Positions 9,376 through 21,214 of a stretch of 64,000 nt of DNA are shown in pieces. Every line of letters begins with the position of its first letter. Position 1 is the first letter of the stretch. The position numbers and the translations under genes were made by a program. This DNA comes from Hyposmocoma kahamanoa (taxonomy: Eukaryota > Arthropoda > Insecta > Lepidoptera > Cosmopterigidae), in assembly GCF_003589595.1 (NCBI RefSeq), contig NW_020653391.1:4856578-4920577 (forward strand), written 5' to 3'. Under the pieces are notes generated by a model. It had not been told where the DNA came from. It did not search any database and worked only from the letters and a program-made list of their open reading frames with translations.

Positions 9376-9997
9376 CTGCACCAGAAAATAACACAAATCC
9401 TGTGCAAATACATAAAAAATCAATTAAAAGCGCTTCAACAACTGTAATACACTTGTAAGCACTTGCTGGAACGACAGATAGAAACAAGCGAAAAGAGGCA
9501 TTTTTATTTTAAGAAATCCAAATTTGAATCAACCAGTCCTAGTATTCGGTTGCCAGTGTCATCGACCGAGGGACAGCCCTACATTTTTTAAATTTTGTTT
9601 ACGGAGTTCGTTAGAGCGTGACATATTAGGTCTCCTTCGTTCGGAAAAGCGTGGAAAAGCTCGGTTATCGGTGGCACGTCATGAAAAGCGTGGATAATTA
9701 GATAGCGCGCGCGCGAGGGAGCTGAAACGCGGCGCGGGAGGGGAGCGGTAGCCGAGAGGGCGCGCATCGATTATTCGTCTGCGAGATTTGGCGGCGTCGG
9801 TACGCGCTGCCGTTATATTTAGATTTGCCGCCCGAATTCACGACGCCGGGCGATGGTAAATCACTGTGGTGTATTAAATATTATACCGCGTGTGTAAGTG
9901 TCTTAAGAGAGTGGTGTGTAAACGTATGAGGTGACCGTGCTATGGGTGCGCTCGCGTGCAGTTAGGGCGGCGTGGCCCGCGCCCGGCCCGCGGCGAG
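9376..9997. promoter_or_regulatory. Presumed bidirectional promoter between divergent genes
   Basis: Separates the zinc-finger start codon (minus, 9369) from the NWD-like start codon (plus, 9998). The right half (about 9690-9997) is a GC- and CpG-rich block (for example GCGCGCGCGCGAG and GGCGCGGGAGGGGAG) in an otherwise AT-rich neighbourhood. CAGTTAG at about 9959 resembles an arthropod initiator. No TATA box at the usual distance is obvious. The transcription start sites are not determined. Confidence 0.5.
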
Positions 9998-10065
9998 ATG
10001 GGCAATTCGTGCAGCTCAGGGCAGGCTCACAAGGACAAGGACAATGTATCTCAGCATTCCGAAGA
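9998..10065 (+). CDS. NWD-like STAND protein, coding exon 1 (acylation signal)
   Basis: ATG at 9998 sits in a GC-rich context and opens MGNSCSSGQAHKDKDN. G2 with S4 and C5 fits the consensus for N-myristoylation at G2, with C5 available for palmitoylation. The exon ends GA|GTGAGT after 22 codons plus two bases; reading through the donor meets a stop at once. The phase is completed by the first base of the exon at 45874 to give glutamate. Membrane anchoring of the product is therefore likely but inferred, as is the link across the 35.8 kb intron. The very short first coding exon could be one of several alternative starts. Confidence 0.6.
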
Positions 10066-13000
10066 GTGAGTACTCATACTCTGCGTATGAATTCTTGACG
10101 CGCCGTGAAGGTCAGAGCACTCGGTCACACTGTTAGCTAAATGGACTGAGTGAAAACAACGTCACACATTTGTTTTATTTGTGTATGGAAACTATTGTTG
10201 TAGATAAGCGGAGTTGGAATCGTCAAAATAAATCAATAATCGGCCAGCCCCGCCTGGCCACAGGTTGTAGTATTTACACAACAAATTGCCGATGTGTTTA
10301 TGAGGGTAATTTTGAAACGAAAATTTTCGCGGTCGCCTCATAGTATATACTTGTAGTTCATATTTTATTCATCAGCCAGCTGAAACACCAACATAGTCAC
10401 GGGTGTGTTGTAAAAAATCAATACAGATGCGGGTCTCTTTGCTCCTGTTAAGTTAATCGAGTTTGTGATACTTGAATATGTGTATTGCGACCCTCGCGTT
10501 AAGATCTCGCCAAGGATATCGGTTTCCTGTCAAGGTTAACTATTCGAGTCAAACAAAGACTCTTGACATCTTTTATAAATAAAACTATTTTTTAAAACAA
10601 TAAGTATACCTACTTAAACTTACTCCGTGTTGTAAACGTGAATCTAAATTCTTCTTCCACAAATACCCAGAACTAGGCACTTGATACCTACAAAAATATG
10701 TTAAGAAAAACAATGCTCACTAACCTACCTAAAATTCCATCCATTAACAAAATTGACAAGATCGATTATTTCATACATTCTTTTAAATAGAGGGTACTTC
10801 AAAATTTCTTCAAAATGAAGGTCTTAAACTAATTAAGCAACGCTATAGTCCTTCGAGTCGGATTAAAGCAGTTACGCATTTGAAAAGGAGAAACTCATAA
10901 TTTCTTGAAGAAAATTAATGAATGTTTTATTATTACTTATTTTATAATTACTCTATGTTATATACAATGTGTCTACCTTTGCTTTCCACTCACGTATACA
11001 AGGTTCTATATCATCGTACTTTGTGTATGTTCTTTGTCTACCCACTTCCTAATCTCTTCAAAACAAACCTTCAAAATCAGACCTGCCGGATACCACACGT
11101 ACTCATGACTATAAGGAGTTGCTAGTATAACAAATTAGTGAAACACAGCTATCCAAAAGCAAACAAATCATAATGTCATCCACGTATGAAGGACTACATA
11201 GTTGAACGTTGTGAGCTCGCGTCTCGAATCACAATCGGTTCATTAATATAATATAACGACTCTATTTGTCTCCTAGTTCTACCAATCGGGCTACAGATGC
11301 TACAATTTGATTGTGACACAAATTCACTACCTCTATAAACGTGACTTCGTATTTTGTGACTAATAGGGGTTACGATTAACCAGAGGGCGAGTGAGGTATT
11401 GCCAACAACGATGTCAAAAAAGATACCTCTAATTGGATACTTCCGATACTTTCACAGTTGCAATGTGCGCTGTAGTAAGGGTGACAATATAGCCCTCGTT
11501 AACGAATAGAAAAAATAGTACGTTTTGTATCTCTTCAATGTGTAACCTCGATTGATGCTGTAGATATATTGTATGGAAGTTGTATCGCCAAACCTTGAAG
11601 GGCTTATAACCTGACATATTTAAATCTTTTGCAACTCACGTGCTACTAACAGTTTTAAACAATGATCACTTGCATTATCATTAAAAAAGTTAACAAATAG
11701 GATTTTCAGTTTTTAAAGATGGGTACCAACCAGTATCTAATGCTAAAACTGATATTAACCATCTGTTTTGAAGACTTGTCGTTCGTTTCGTATACCTTAG
11801 TATTCAATCTACTAATGGTTATGGATTACTAGGAATAATATGCAACGTTATCTTAGGTCAAGACCGCGACCGCTCTGGTCTCGACATCAGTAAACTTGTA
11901 ATGACCCTGATCTTTGATGCTAGTAACCCAGGGAAACATTTTATACCTCGCCAGTTACCACTGCACTCGCAGAGCTCTACCCGTTTTATAATGAACTCCC
12001 TTTTCCAGTAACCCAAAGTAGAAGGCCATAAGAATAATAATAGACAAAATGTCATAAACATCTTCATGAGGGGAGTGGGAATGCTTAGAAAATGAAAAAC
12101 GTTACTCAATATCCAAAAGAGAAAGAGTCAAGTTATGGGACAATAGCAATACCGTCGTATTACAAAACGGCAAGTTATTAATTGTGAAAAACTACAAAAT
12201 ACCGATTTCTGATTTTGTCCTTTCCACACTCTAACAGCTACACTTGGGTCCTCGAATAACCGTGATAATGGTAACCAATAAATGATAAGATTGTATATGA
12301 GGTCAAAAAGCACAAAGAGTGAATAGTGCCACCATACAATTACGTAAAATGAAAACAACATAATCATAAGTGATGATCCATCATCAAATTTACACTACGT
12401 CAGTGCAGCGAGTCGTCACGACAGCAAAGTAACAACAATTGCGCCAATTACAATACACTCAGCTGAAAAATAACATGCCGTGGCATATGTCTTGCTAAAC
12501 TGTACTAAAAAAATGGTAAGCGCAAAAGATGATTGCGAGACCAATAACCAAGATAATGAGATAATGTGTTTAATATTATCAGGGATTACGAGGTCTGAAT
12601 AAATATAAACAAATTTTGGTTTATATAAATGGTATACATCTATATATTGCCACTTTTGGAACTCGTAAAAGCCTGTTACTGTCAAATTGTCAAGATTGGA
12701 TTCGTGGACAAAATTTTTTTATCTATTTATCCCCTTATTGTTTTACCGATAAAAGAAGGCAACATCTTCAGTCTGTAACCGTGCGTAAAAGAACTCTATT
12801 AGAACAATAAGTTTCTTATGAATTTGGTAAGTTCTATTAGTTACGTAAGCATGAATTCAAATGTACAGGTATTGTACACGACTGTACGCATCCAATGAAC
12901 CACGCAACTGCGGGTGTTATGCTCAATCAAATGCTGCATGCGATGTTTACGCATTCGCAATCGCGTCATCACCAACTCGTTAATGCGAATTTTGTAATCA

Positions 13001-14779
13001 GGCTATTGTGTTGCGGACACGTTTCTAATTAGGCCCAATTTACATTTTTGTAAGTGTGGGTGGTAGAGCCTTCTTTGTACTGAGTAGTTGTACTATTTTT
13101 GGACCTTAAATTGTGAAGCTGGTTTGTGACGTCAACGTCTAATTTGCCAACAAAATTGTTAACGCAGTGTCTACTTGGTACTTACACACTTGTACTTCAG
13201 ACTAAGTAGTATATAAAATTAGCTTAATCGTAGGAACGGGATATAGGGAGTTCTTTTTACGCCCACAACGCAAATGTAGATATTTTTAGTAGTTAGTTTC
13301 ATGAAACACAAAGTTTTTGTTTTGACAGATAATCTCATACAGCCAAAGCCAATGATATGAAAATTGACGGGCCTAAGCAGTGATTACGATAAATCTAATT
13401 GACCAACTTGATAATAACAGACACGGCCAACATGTTTTTATGTCCTTTAATATAATCGCTTTACCTCTGAAAAAAATTATGACGAAATAAATTCTCTTTA
13501 ATTCGCTCCATCTCAAAATTCAGCCAGCTAGTAATACTTACAGACTGCCGTAATACTTATAAAGGGTTTTCCTGTGTTGTGCGCATTAACGACAAAATTG
13601 AATTAAATTTATAGCTAAAATTACCTATGTCAAAGGTAAAATGATCAAATGTTTTACACGGTTCAGGTGTTTTTTCTTGTTGATCAAAGGCACTTGATTT
13701 TTCGTTGTTAATTTTTTTTGTAAATCCTTTTATCAAGATTTACCTGTTCTGTTAACTGACACCTATCAATCTATTGAATGACACAAACTTTATTTGAAAA
13801 CTTTTAATGAACTGTTTTTCTTTTAACCTTTTTTATTTCAATATAAAGAGTGTTATCGATTTTTTATTTCGTTTTCATTTTGTGTAATAAAATAAACTAA
13901 GTAATAAAACGGTACACATTCATGATGTTCGCATAAGTTCTCATCGTTTCACGTAGGTAATTTTTCGTTACATAGCAATCTTCGTAAATGCGCTAATACG
14001 TTTCGCGCCAAAACTTATTTCATAAGTTTTAATCACGGTCGTCGTTTATTTTCTAAATAACCACAACATAAGCGTGTGACGATTATTTTACGATCGTTTG
14101 GAGGCCGCTCCAGGCCACGTTATAAATAAAATAAAATAAAAATAATTGTCGAAATATTTTAACGTCGATGGCTGGACGGATGTCAACGACAATTTTCCGA
14201 ACACATTTGCGCGCCAAAAATTTTTTTACGGTTACAAATTGGAGGAAGAGCATCGTAATAAAAAATTACATAATGAGATACAAATTTATATAACTTTATA
14301 GAGAAAATGGTATTTTTTGTTAAGATAATTTTACACTTTAGAGTAGTTAGCTCACAAATAAGTAAAATTTGTCTTGTGACTTGTTAGCGCCAAAAATGAG
14401 GTTAATTATTGTAGATGGGTGTTTAATTAAACACCATCAAGAATGTTCACTGGAGAGTATCTAATAATACAAAATAAATAACATATGGATTAACCTATCG
14501 TAGCAAAGTATAACCATTGTTAACAGTAAGCAAGGTTTGTTTTCAAAAATAACTAAAATGCTTTTTGTGTCTACTTTTATCTGCAAATGAAAATATATGT
14601 GGAAACAGTTCTGTGTGTTAGATTTATAAATTTAAAAAATATATGTTTAACTATGATTTAGATGTCAAGTTTTTTTGTCTATGTTTCGGCTACGATTTTC
14701 GCTTGCGTTGCTTTGTACAAAAGTTGTTTAATTAAAGAAAAAACTTAATAAATTCGCGTTGTCTATATCACCATTCCCA
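10066..14779. other. Repeat-poor start of intron 1 of the NWD-like gene
   Basis: AT-rich, with no open frame that looks coding and none of the repeat families found elsewhere in the window. As the stretch next to a promoter and free of insertions, it is the best candidate for intronic regulatory sequence. Confidence 0.5.
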
Positions 14780-14781
14780 TA

Positions 14782-14834
<53 letters not shown>
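14780..14834. repeat. (TA)n microsatellite
   Basis: Nearly uninterrupted TA repeat with one TATG variation near its left end. Confidence 0.9.
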
Positions 14835-14837
<3 letters not shown>

Positions 14838-15349
14838 TCTAAGCACAATTTTAAATAGAGTATTTTAAACTCAGGTACGGTTATTCAGGATATTTCTTTA
14901 TTATACTTCTATTACATATATAGGTATATATTAATGACATTGCGCCAAAGCAATTTTATAGAATATTTCCCATCTGAACATTTTCGAACATTAGCGTGAA
15001 ACATTACATACATTATAATGAAACAGCTGATGTCAAAATGTTATTTGGCATCGGACTATTTGCGTCGCCCCTTCCAAGGGCTTGCGACCGCACAGTAATT
15101 GGAAATCTGTAATCTCCAGTACCCAATGCCAGATAAGCATGATAAAATTTTAGTGCGTTTTTAGTATTTTATTTACAATATTAGACCCGTTAGGTGGTCC
15201 CAACATAGTGACTCCTGTAATGGCAACATGTGACACTCTGACCAGCTTTGTATTGACTTGTATGGATTCTTACAGCATCACACATCTGTCTCATTGCAAA
15301 GTCGACATTCGTCACCTTGTGAGAACCGTCTTACTGAGTAATAATATTA

Positions 15350-16060
15350 ACACCGTGCCTCGTCAGTTTTGGCGCCATGCCACCTCGACGCGGGTGTCGG
15401 TTTTTTCAGCATATTTACACTCGTTAAGTGCCGAAGCCGCGCCGAGTCTCGAGAATGCTACACTGTTGATTCATAATCATACCTTAAACACTTGCTCGCC
15501 AGAGAAAAATATATTTTAAAACAGTGTCACCTGATGGTTCCTACATAAAAAGTCACCTCGCGTCAGAGGAGTTACCACACTTGTCGACACGAAATCTAAT
15601 TTAGAAGACACTGTGCATTCCGCATCGGCTCGTACGAGAGAGAAACAAGTTGGCAATGAATCTGCTTTCTGCAAATTTCCGGTCGCAACCCCACCCAACC
15701 GAAGACGATGGCTGGTTGGCGTCGTCAACACCGGATAGCCGCATCGACACCCGAACGGAATCGTCGAAGTACGAATGGACTCCGAAGATGCGTAGGCCAC
15801 AATTCATATCCCCTGTAACTCTAGCACGACTAGACTTGCCTCTGCGAGATTAGCAGAATCTTACGCTAGTCGCGCACAGCCGTGCAAGCGCTGCTAATCC
15901 GAGACGATAGCTGAATGGCGGTGGCGCAAACGCTCGAACGGCGGTGTCGACGCTCGAACGGCCAAGTTAACATCCGAACGGCCACATCTACACCACAATA
16001 ATGGCGTCGGAAGCGAACCGGCTTGACGCCCTAACGGCGCACTACAAAATACCTAGATAT
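15350..16060. other. CpG-richer block inside intron 1
   Basis: Higher GC than its surroundings, with repeated CGAACGG motifs (CTCGAACGGCGG, CTCGAACGGCCA, ATCCGAACGGCCA at 15930-15980). Open frames occur on both strands without recognisable protein features. Could be a GC-rich repeat or an internal regulatory island. Confidence 0.35.
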
Positions 16061-16070
16061 CAAGCTAGCA

Positions 16071-16335
16071 AATTTCACACATCCTATACCACTATCCGGT
16101 GTACTAATTACTGCTTACCTAGTGACATCACTAGTGTTCACCAGGTAGTGGTACACAAAAAATACTTTGCTTTACACACCAAAGCCATCAATTTTTACAC
16201 GTTCTATACCGTCGTCCTTTACACTGGGCTACTATATACCTATTTAATTCACATCCTCTGTACCGGAAGCCGTACACAAAAAAATACTCAGCTGTAGTGC
16301 CTAAGCTATAAATTTTCACACTTCCCTTATTGTTA
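16071..16335 (+). repeat. Tandem repeat of about 120 bp
   Basis: Units begin at 16071, 16191 and 16311 with AATTT(T/C)(T/A)CAC. The first two continue with TCTATACC-like sequence and end with TACACAAAAAATACT; the third is partial. The units are diverged. Confidence 0.6.
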
Positions 16336-16466
16336 TTGGGTGTACTATACTAGTAAATACTTAATAGTGACTGACGCTCTGTAGTATGTTTATACTTTGA
16401 GATCGAAAGCAAAATAAAATCATTCGATCATATTATATCTATGGTCATATTACGTATTATGTGTCT

Positions 16467-16807
16467 AAGAGTGAGGCCAGACGAGCGTAATTTTATGAGT
16501 TGTGAGTTGCGTTTTTTGAGTTGTGCAGTTTGCGCTCGACCGGAATTCAGTTGGAGCGCATTTAATTCGGGTGCTTTTTCAGCGTTTGTACCAGAGTGAC
16601 CCCTTTCCTCACCCCTACCTCCATCCGGGTCAGCCTGTCGCACGATGCGACCGAAAGTCAGTCGTTATTACGCCCGTGAGTCGGCAGCAAATTTTGCGTC
16701 GTCGTTTGAAACAAACCGTAATTTTATATGAAACCGAATGCAGCGCAAATTGCGCAACTCAAACTACGCGACTCACAAAAGTACGCTCGTCTGTCCTCAC
16801 ACTTATT
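16467..16807. mobile_element. TIR element (family I)
   Basis: The left end AAGAGTGAGGCCAGACGAGC and right end, inverse TAAGTGTGAGGACAGACGAG, match with few differences. The inner arms also pair (TGAGTTGTGAGTTGCG against CGCAACTCAAACTACG, roughly). A half copy is at 58335-58420. TA or TAA/TTA flanks the ends. No coding content. Confidence 0.65.
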
Positions 16808-16919
16808 GTCCCTGGAAATTTGCAGACAAGAAAATACTTTGCTCCATACAAGCTATTTATTTACACTCACAACTTTCTCATAGATGGCGCTACGGCTAAA
16901 AATTCGTTGAAAACTAAAT

Positions 16920-17040
16920 AGAAAGATTCGTTCCGTGGCTTAGTTGGCATAGCGTCTGACACGGTTTGCTAGAAGTTGGTTGGAATCCGGCCGGAACGAA
17001 GGAGTTTCTTCTAAGTTTTCGATCTTTGTCTTATTCACAA
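16920..17040 (+). mobile_element. Family P tRNA-like SINE
   Basis: GTGGCTTAGTTGGCATAGCG resembles a tRNA box A region and TTGGAATCCGGCCGGAACG a degenerate box B. A conserved segment GAAGGAGTTTCTTCTAAG is followed by TTCGATCTTTGT. Related copies lie at 31175, 43262 and 61939. Confidence 0.55.
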
Positions 17041-17884
17041 CTTGCTCAAGTTAAAGTACCGATTTTTGAAAAGCGCATAAACAAACAAAACGAAAATAAA
17101 AACGAAACTACGTATCTCTAAATCGAATATTTAGTTTAGATCAAAAATGCTTCATTCAAAAATGTTGAGTATGTTGAATAGTGAACTATTTAAAATGTTC
17201 TTAGGATCAAGAGCTCGTCAGGCTTGACACCTGTTTAAAGTAAACCCTATGTTCGCTTCAGATAAGACCGGACCAAAGAAAAAGTTTCAACCTAGATGTG
17301 CTTCTTCTTATCGTATCGATATGCACACTACACTATTGTGGCCCAGAGCTCTGCCACCTCGATCTCGTCACTAGTAGCCGCCAGCGTGCAGGTGTTTGAA
17401 TCGCACCGCACAAAAAATCCAGGATAGAACCATCCAAAAATCCCCACCTGAACAAATTGTCCTTATTCCGATCAGCTTGAGTCCGAAGCTTATTTAAAGA
17501 CTTCCAGATCGGCCGTGGCAATTCGTGTCCGGGAGAAAGACTCTCAGAAAGAGGACAAAGGTCCTCACCAATAATCTGTCCAGACCTGGGACCTTAGTGT
17601 CAGTTTTCAAATACGTAAACTTAACTATCGCGTTTGCGTTAGATTTTAATTGAAACCTTATAAATATACGATTAAGATCTAAATAAATATCTTAACGCAA
17701 ACGCGGTAGTTACGTTTGAATGATTACAAATTTACACTCAGTTCTCAGGTGCTTAACACTCGTGACAGCAACAAATTTTAAAAAAGTATGTGCGTATATA
17801 CCTTAGATATCCGAGTCATGATTGCAGATTTATGGCAAGCGACATTTTTACCTACACAGCGCATTTTATTGCAAATTATATTCC

Positions 17885-17990
17885 TTCAAAACCGAAACTC
17901 AGTAACATGCACATTACTGCTTAGCGACAAAAATAGATAAAATAAGGAGGCACTACTTCCCTAGACAAACTTTTTCACAAGAGCTCTATT
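17885..17990 (+). repeat. Family B fragment (3' part)
   Basis: AAAACCGAAACTCAGTAACA through CACTACTTCCCTAGACAAAC to CACAAGAGCTCTATTGACTA matches the end of family B; directly followed by the D/C composite. Confidence 0.6.
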
Positions 17991-17998
17991 GACTATAA

Positions 17999-18393
17999 GA
18001 GCGTTTGTGCACTATGTCCGATTTGTATCTGGGGGTCTACTCTCGATCTCCGTCCGAAACAATTACAGTCAAATAACTAATATTCGACAAAATTAACAGA
18101 CAAGTATCCAGTACGAAGCTTCATTCGCATCACGCGTCTTTTCATTTGGTCAAGTATTGCTTATTTGGCAGTAATTGTTTCGGACGGAGATCGAGAGTAG
18201 ACCCCCAGTTCCGAATCCGAGAAATGACGATCCGAAATGTCACGGGGATTATTATATCTTTAAGTGTACAAGCGAATCGAATCGTAATTAGTGCACAAGC
18301 GACATCCGACGTAGGTCCGAGTTTTCTAGATTTGTGTAGTCTCGGATTCGGAAGGAATACGAATCGGATGCAGTTCGCAAACGCGCTAACGGA
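17999..18393 (+). mobile_element. Family D TIR element carrying a family C MITE
   Basis: The left end GAGCGTTTGTGCACTATGTC and right end, inverse GCGCGTTTGCGAACTGCATC, pair imperfectly and extend through CCGATTTGTAT. Family C is embedded at 18029-18208, between TGTAT and AGTTCCGAATCC. The same D/C junction occurs at 39863-40285, while the copy at 26465-26612 lacks C there. Confidence 0.6.
18029..18208. mobile_element. Family C palindromic MITE
   Basis: Ends CTGGGGGTCTACTCTCGATC and its perfect inverse. The core has ACAATTACAGTCAAATAA and its near-inverse, an AAGCTTCATTCGCATCACGC loop and no open frame. Confidence 0.8.
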
Positions 18394-18644
18394 CAAGGAC
18401 GCGTCGACATTTCCCGTCAAAATTATATCAAATAGAAATTATAGCAAAATCTAAGTTTATCGTTAACTCAACTGTTTTTTATTTCATAGTGTAACCGACA
18501 GAATCAATATTAAAAAATCATAACGTAAGCGACCACAACTGTTGTCGCAACCGACATAAGAAATCACTACTTCGTCGTTTGTGCAACAAAGTGGCAAAAA
18601 ATTGTTGCATGTTTTTAATCGCAAAAGCCTCAAAAATCTTAAAA

Positions 18645-18908
18645 TTTTTTTTTTTAGTTTCCAGTGACGAAACGAAGTAGTCGTGCGCCTGATGTTAAGC
18701 CACACGCCTGTCCCTAACAATGGCAGTGCGACTCCGAACTTTAAATCGCAAAGATCTGAGAGGCACTGACCCTGCGCCCGACACCCTGAGACATAAGTTG
18801 ACAAGTCCCATGTGCCTGTAATTTCACCCCTTAACCTTCAAACCCGGAACACATTAAAGCTAACATTACTGCTTGGCGCCAGAAATAGGTAAGGTGGCAG
18901 TACTTCTA
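18645..18908 (+). repeat. Family B copy
   Basis: Runs of T, then GTGACGAAACG, TCGTGCGCCTGATG, CACCCTGAGACATAAG, AAGTCCCATGTGCCTGTAAT and AGAAATAGGTAAGGTGGCAG. One of about 20 copies; it lacks the terminal GAGCTCTACTACTACT part. Confidence 0.7.
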
Positions 18909-18976
18909 TACTAAAATACATAGACATAGCAAAAACAGCAAAAAGGCTTAACATCCATTGTTTTAAAAAAATTCAG

Positions 18977-19090
18977 CTGTTACACAGTCCAGGACAGTTG
19001 CAGTGCCACTGAAGTGCTTTAAATCGCAAAGATCTTAGGGGCATTGCCACTGCGCCTGTCACCCTGAGACATAAGTAGACAAGTTACGCT
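18977..19090 (+). repeat. Family B partial copy
   Basis: GTTGCAGTGCCACTGAAG to CACCCTGAGACATAAGTAGA; the ends are truncated. Confidence 0.6.
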
Positions 19091-19418
19091 CTACGGGCTT
19101 ACAGAAAATCACCGCTGTGGTATATTACTGCAGCACATGCTGAGTTAAATCCCGTGTTGGCCTGACGCTGCAACACAGACCATACCAGACTGTACTTTAA
19201 TTTTAATTGTAATTATAAAATAATTATTAGTATGGAAACTGTTTTTTGTGTGGTTTTGTAATGTGTTATTATGTCAATAAAAGTATGTCGATGTCAATGT
19301 CTAAGTTCCATGTACTTTCGCGTCCCGACCCCATCCCGTACACTGTAACCTTTAGTCGACGTTAATGGCTCGATATATGAAAATAGTGTAGCATGGTGAT
19401 GTAACAAATAATATTTAT

Positions 19419-19649
19419 ATCATCATTATCAACAGACTGTTGTAGTCCACTGCTGGACATAGGCCTCTCCCAATGCACGCCATTTCGCCCGATCCTCAGC
19501 TCGTTGCGTCCATCTGCCGCCAGCAGCCCTTCGCAAATCGTCACTCGGTTATCGATTCTTCGATAGATATGGCCAGCCCAATGCCATTTCAGCTTGCTTA
19601 TTCTACCAGCTATGTCAACGACTTTAGTTCTCTGTCGGATAACCTCATA
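19419..19649 (-). pseudogene. RTE-like LINE 3' end
   Basis: On the minus strand the decayed frame reads VIRQRTKVVDIAGRISKLKW, then after a frame change GRRWTQRAEDRAKWRALGEA and YVQQWTTTVC before a stop. This is the carboxyl end of lepidopteran RTE-type reverse transcriptase proteins, known for the GTCCACTGCTGGACATAGGC sequence seen here on the plus strand. Confidence 0.7.
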
Positions 19650-19713
19650 TAATAATATTTATATAATAACCTGTAACTAGTGGTAATCGTAAATATGAAA
19701 GTCACGGTTCTAC

Positions 19714-20868
19714 TAGTGATGAAAGACACTCAGTCTTTTAAGGCTTTTTAAAAAACCTCGACTAATTTTTAACGCGTCACGACTAGTCTAGTCTTTTACC
19801 CTCAAATCTTGAGTCCTAAGACTAAAACAGAAGACTAATTCGAGTCGAAGTCTTTTAACCTTATGAAGCTTAAAAGACTTGTAGGACTAAAACGACTGGC
19901 GCCTTATGGCCTCGGGAGTCGCGAGTCATGAGCCGTATGGCGTGATTTTATTTCTACCCACAAGATATTTATTGTAATTAAAGGTATTTATTGTTTCTTT
20001 AATATAAAAATGAATGGATACAGAACCCAACAGTCAAAGTATTTTATCAAATTTTAGTGTCTGATACTGTCGTTTGACCATAATGATGAATGAAACATGC
20101 TACCTAAGAACATATTAAGTGGAGGTCCACTACAGTCTCTGCCTACCCCTGAATGGGTGACAGGCGAGATTTTTATGTATATGTTTTGTTTTATGTATTA
20201 CAGATAAATTGTATCTCACTACTGTGCACGGGTTAATAAAGAAGTTTAAAAAAGTACCAGGACTTCATAACAAGAAAAGTGGTTACAGACCAATATTACA
20301 CAAAATAAAAAAAGAGCACGTTAGAACTAGATTTCCATAGACTTTTAAATATTGGTTGTATTTCATTATTTTAATTTACTCGCAGAAAAAGTATTGTATA
20401 TAATTAGGTCTTCAAATCTCGTACCTATTGTTATTTTTTATTATAAGTAAATAAACGTGATTAGTCACTCTATACGTCACGTCATTTTTATTTATAAACT
20501 TCGGGTTTAATACAACTAAAAAAGGTATAAGTCCATTGCAAACAACTCGAGTCGTTTAAGTCGTATAAGTCTTTTAGTATAACGACTGAGTCTTATTAAT
20601 AAAAACTCGAACCTCCTGTCTTAATTTTAGAGTCGAGTCCTGTAAATTGGAGTTAATTCGTTATAAAATACCTTAAAAGACTGAGGGTCGTATTCTAGAA
20701 CTCTACTCAATGCTCAAGTCAGGATTGCACTGGAAACACAAGCACTGGAAATACGACCCTAATGGCAAGGACTTGTGTATGATTTTCAGTGCTCACTGCA
20801 ATACTCAAGTCCTGACTTAAGTATTGAGTAGAGTTCTGGAATACTACCCTAAGTCTCTTTCATCGCTA
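19714..20868. mobile_element. Non-autonomous hAT-like element, 8-bp duplication
   Basis: Begins TAGTGATGAAAGACACTCAG and ends with the near inverse, CTCTTTCATCGCTA. GGTTCTAC is duplicated exactly at 19706-19713 and 20869-20876. The interior is rich in repeated GAGTC/GACTC motifs and has no transposase. A family F MITE (20695-20849) has inserted within the right terminal repeat. Confidence 0.8.
20695..20849. mobile_element. Family F MITE inside the hAT-like element
   Basis: GGGTCGTATTCTAGAACTCT and its inverse. It is flanked by TGA (20692-20694) and TAA (20850-20852); comparison with the intact left terminal repeat of the host element shows the empty site contained a single TGA. Confidence 0.75.
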
Positions 20869-21020
20869 GGTTCTACTCATATGCGAAGCCCCGCACTGCT
20901 GTCCATCTATATATTACTCATAAATAATACTTAAAATTTGTACAAAACAACAACAAATGCGCTAATGCTAAAAAGGTGTGCCCGGCAACCAACGGTCGAG
21001 TACACACGACACAATTACAA

Positions 21021-21214
21021 TGTTACCCCTGACGTCATAACCTCACAACTGGGTCACTACAAAGATATAGAGATTACGGAATAGGTTACCCCTATTTATG
21101 TTAATATCTGAAAAGGTTTACAAAACAACGAACGTAACACTAACAAGGTGGGATTTACTACACTGTTACCCCTGACGTCATAACCTTACAACTGGGTCAC
21201 ACCAAAGATATAGA
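21021..21214 (+). repeat. Duplicated 50-bp unit containing TGACGTCA
   Basis: TGTTACCCCTGACGTCATAA followed by CC(T)ACAACTGGGTCAC and AAAGATATAGA occurs at 21021-21072 and 21164-21214, 143 bases apart. A diverged third relative with TGACGTCA lies at about 21621. TGACGTCA is the CRE/ATF palindrome; a regulatory role is speculative. Confidence 0.55.

Noticed and set aside
15208..15853. Several open frames of 67-103 codons
   Set aside because: They occur on both strands in a CpG-richer block without splice signals or familiar motifs; likely chance.
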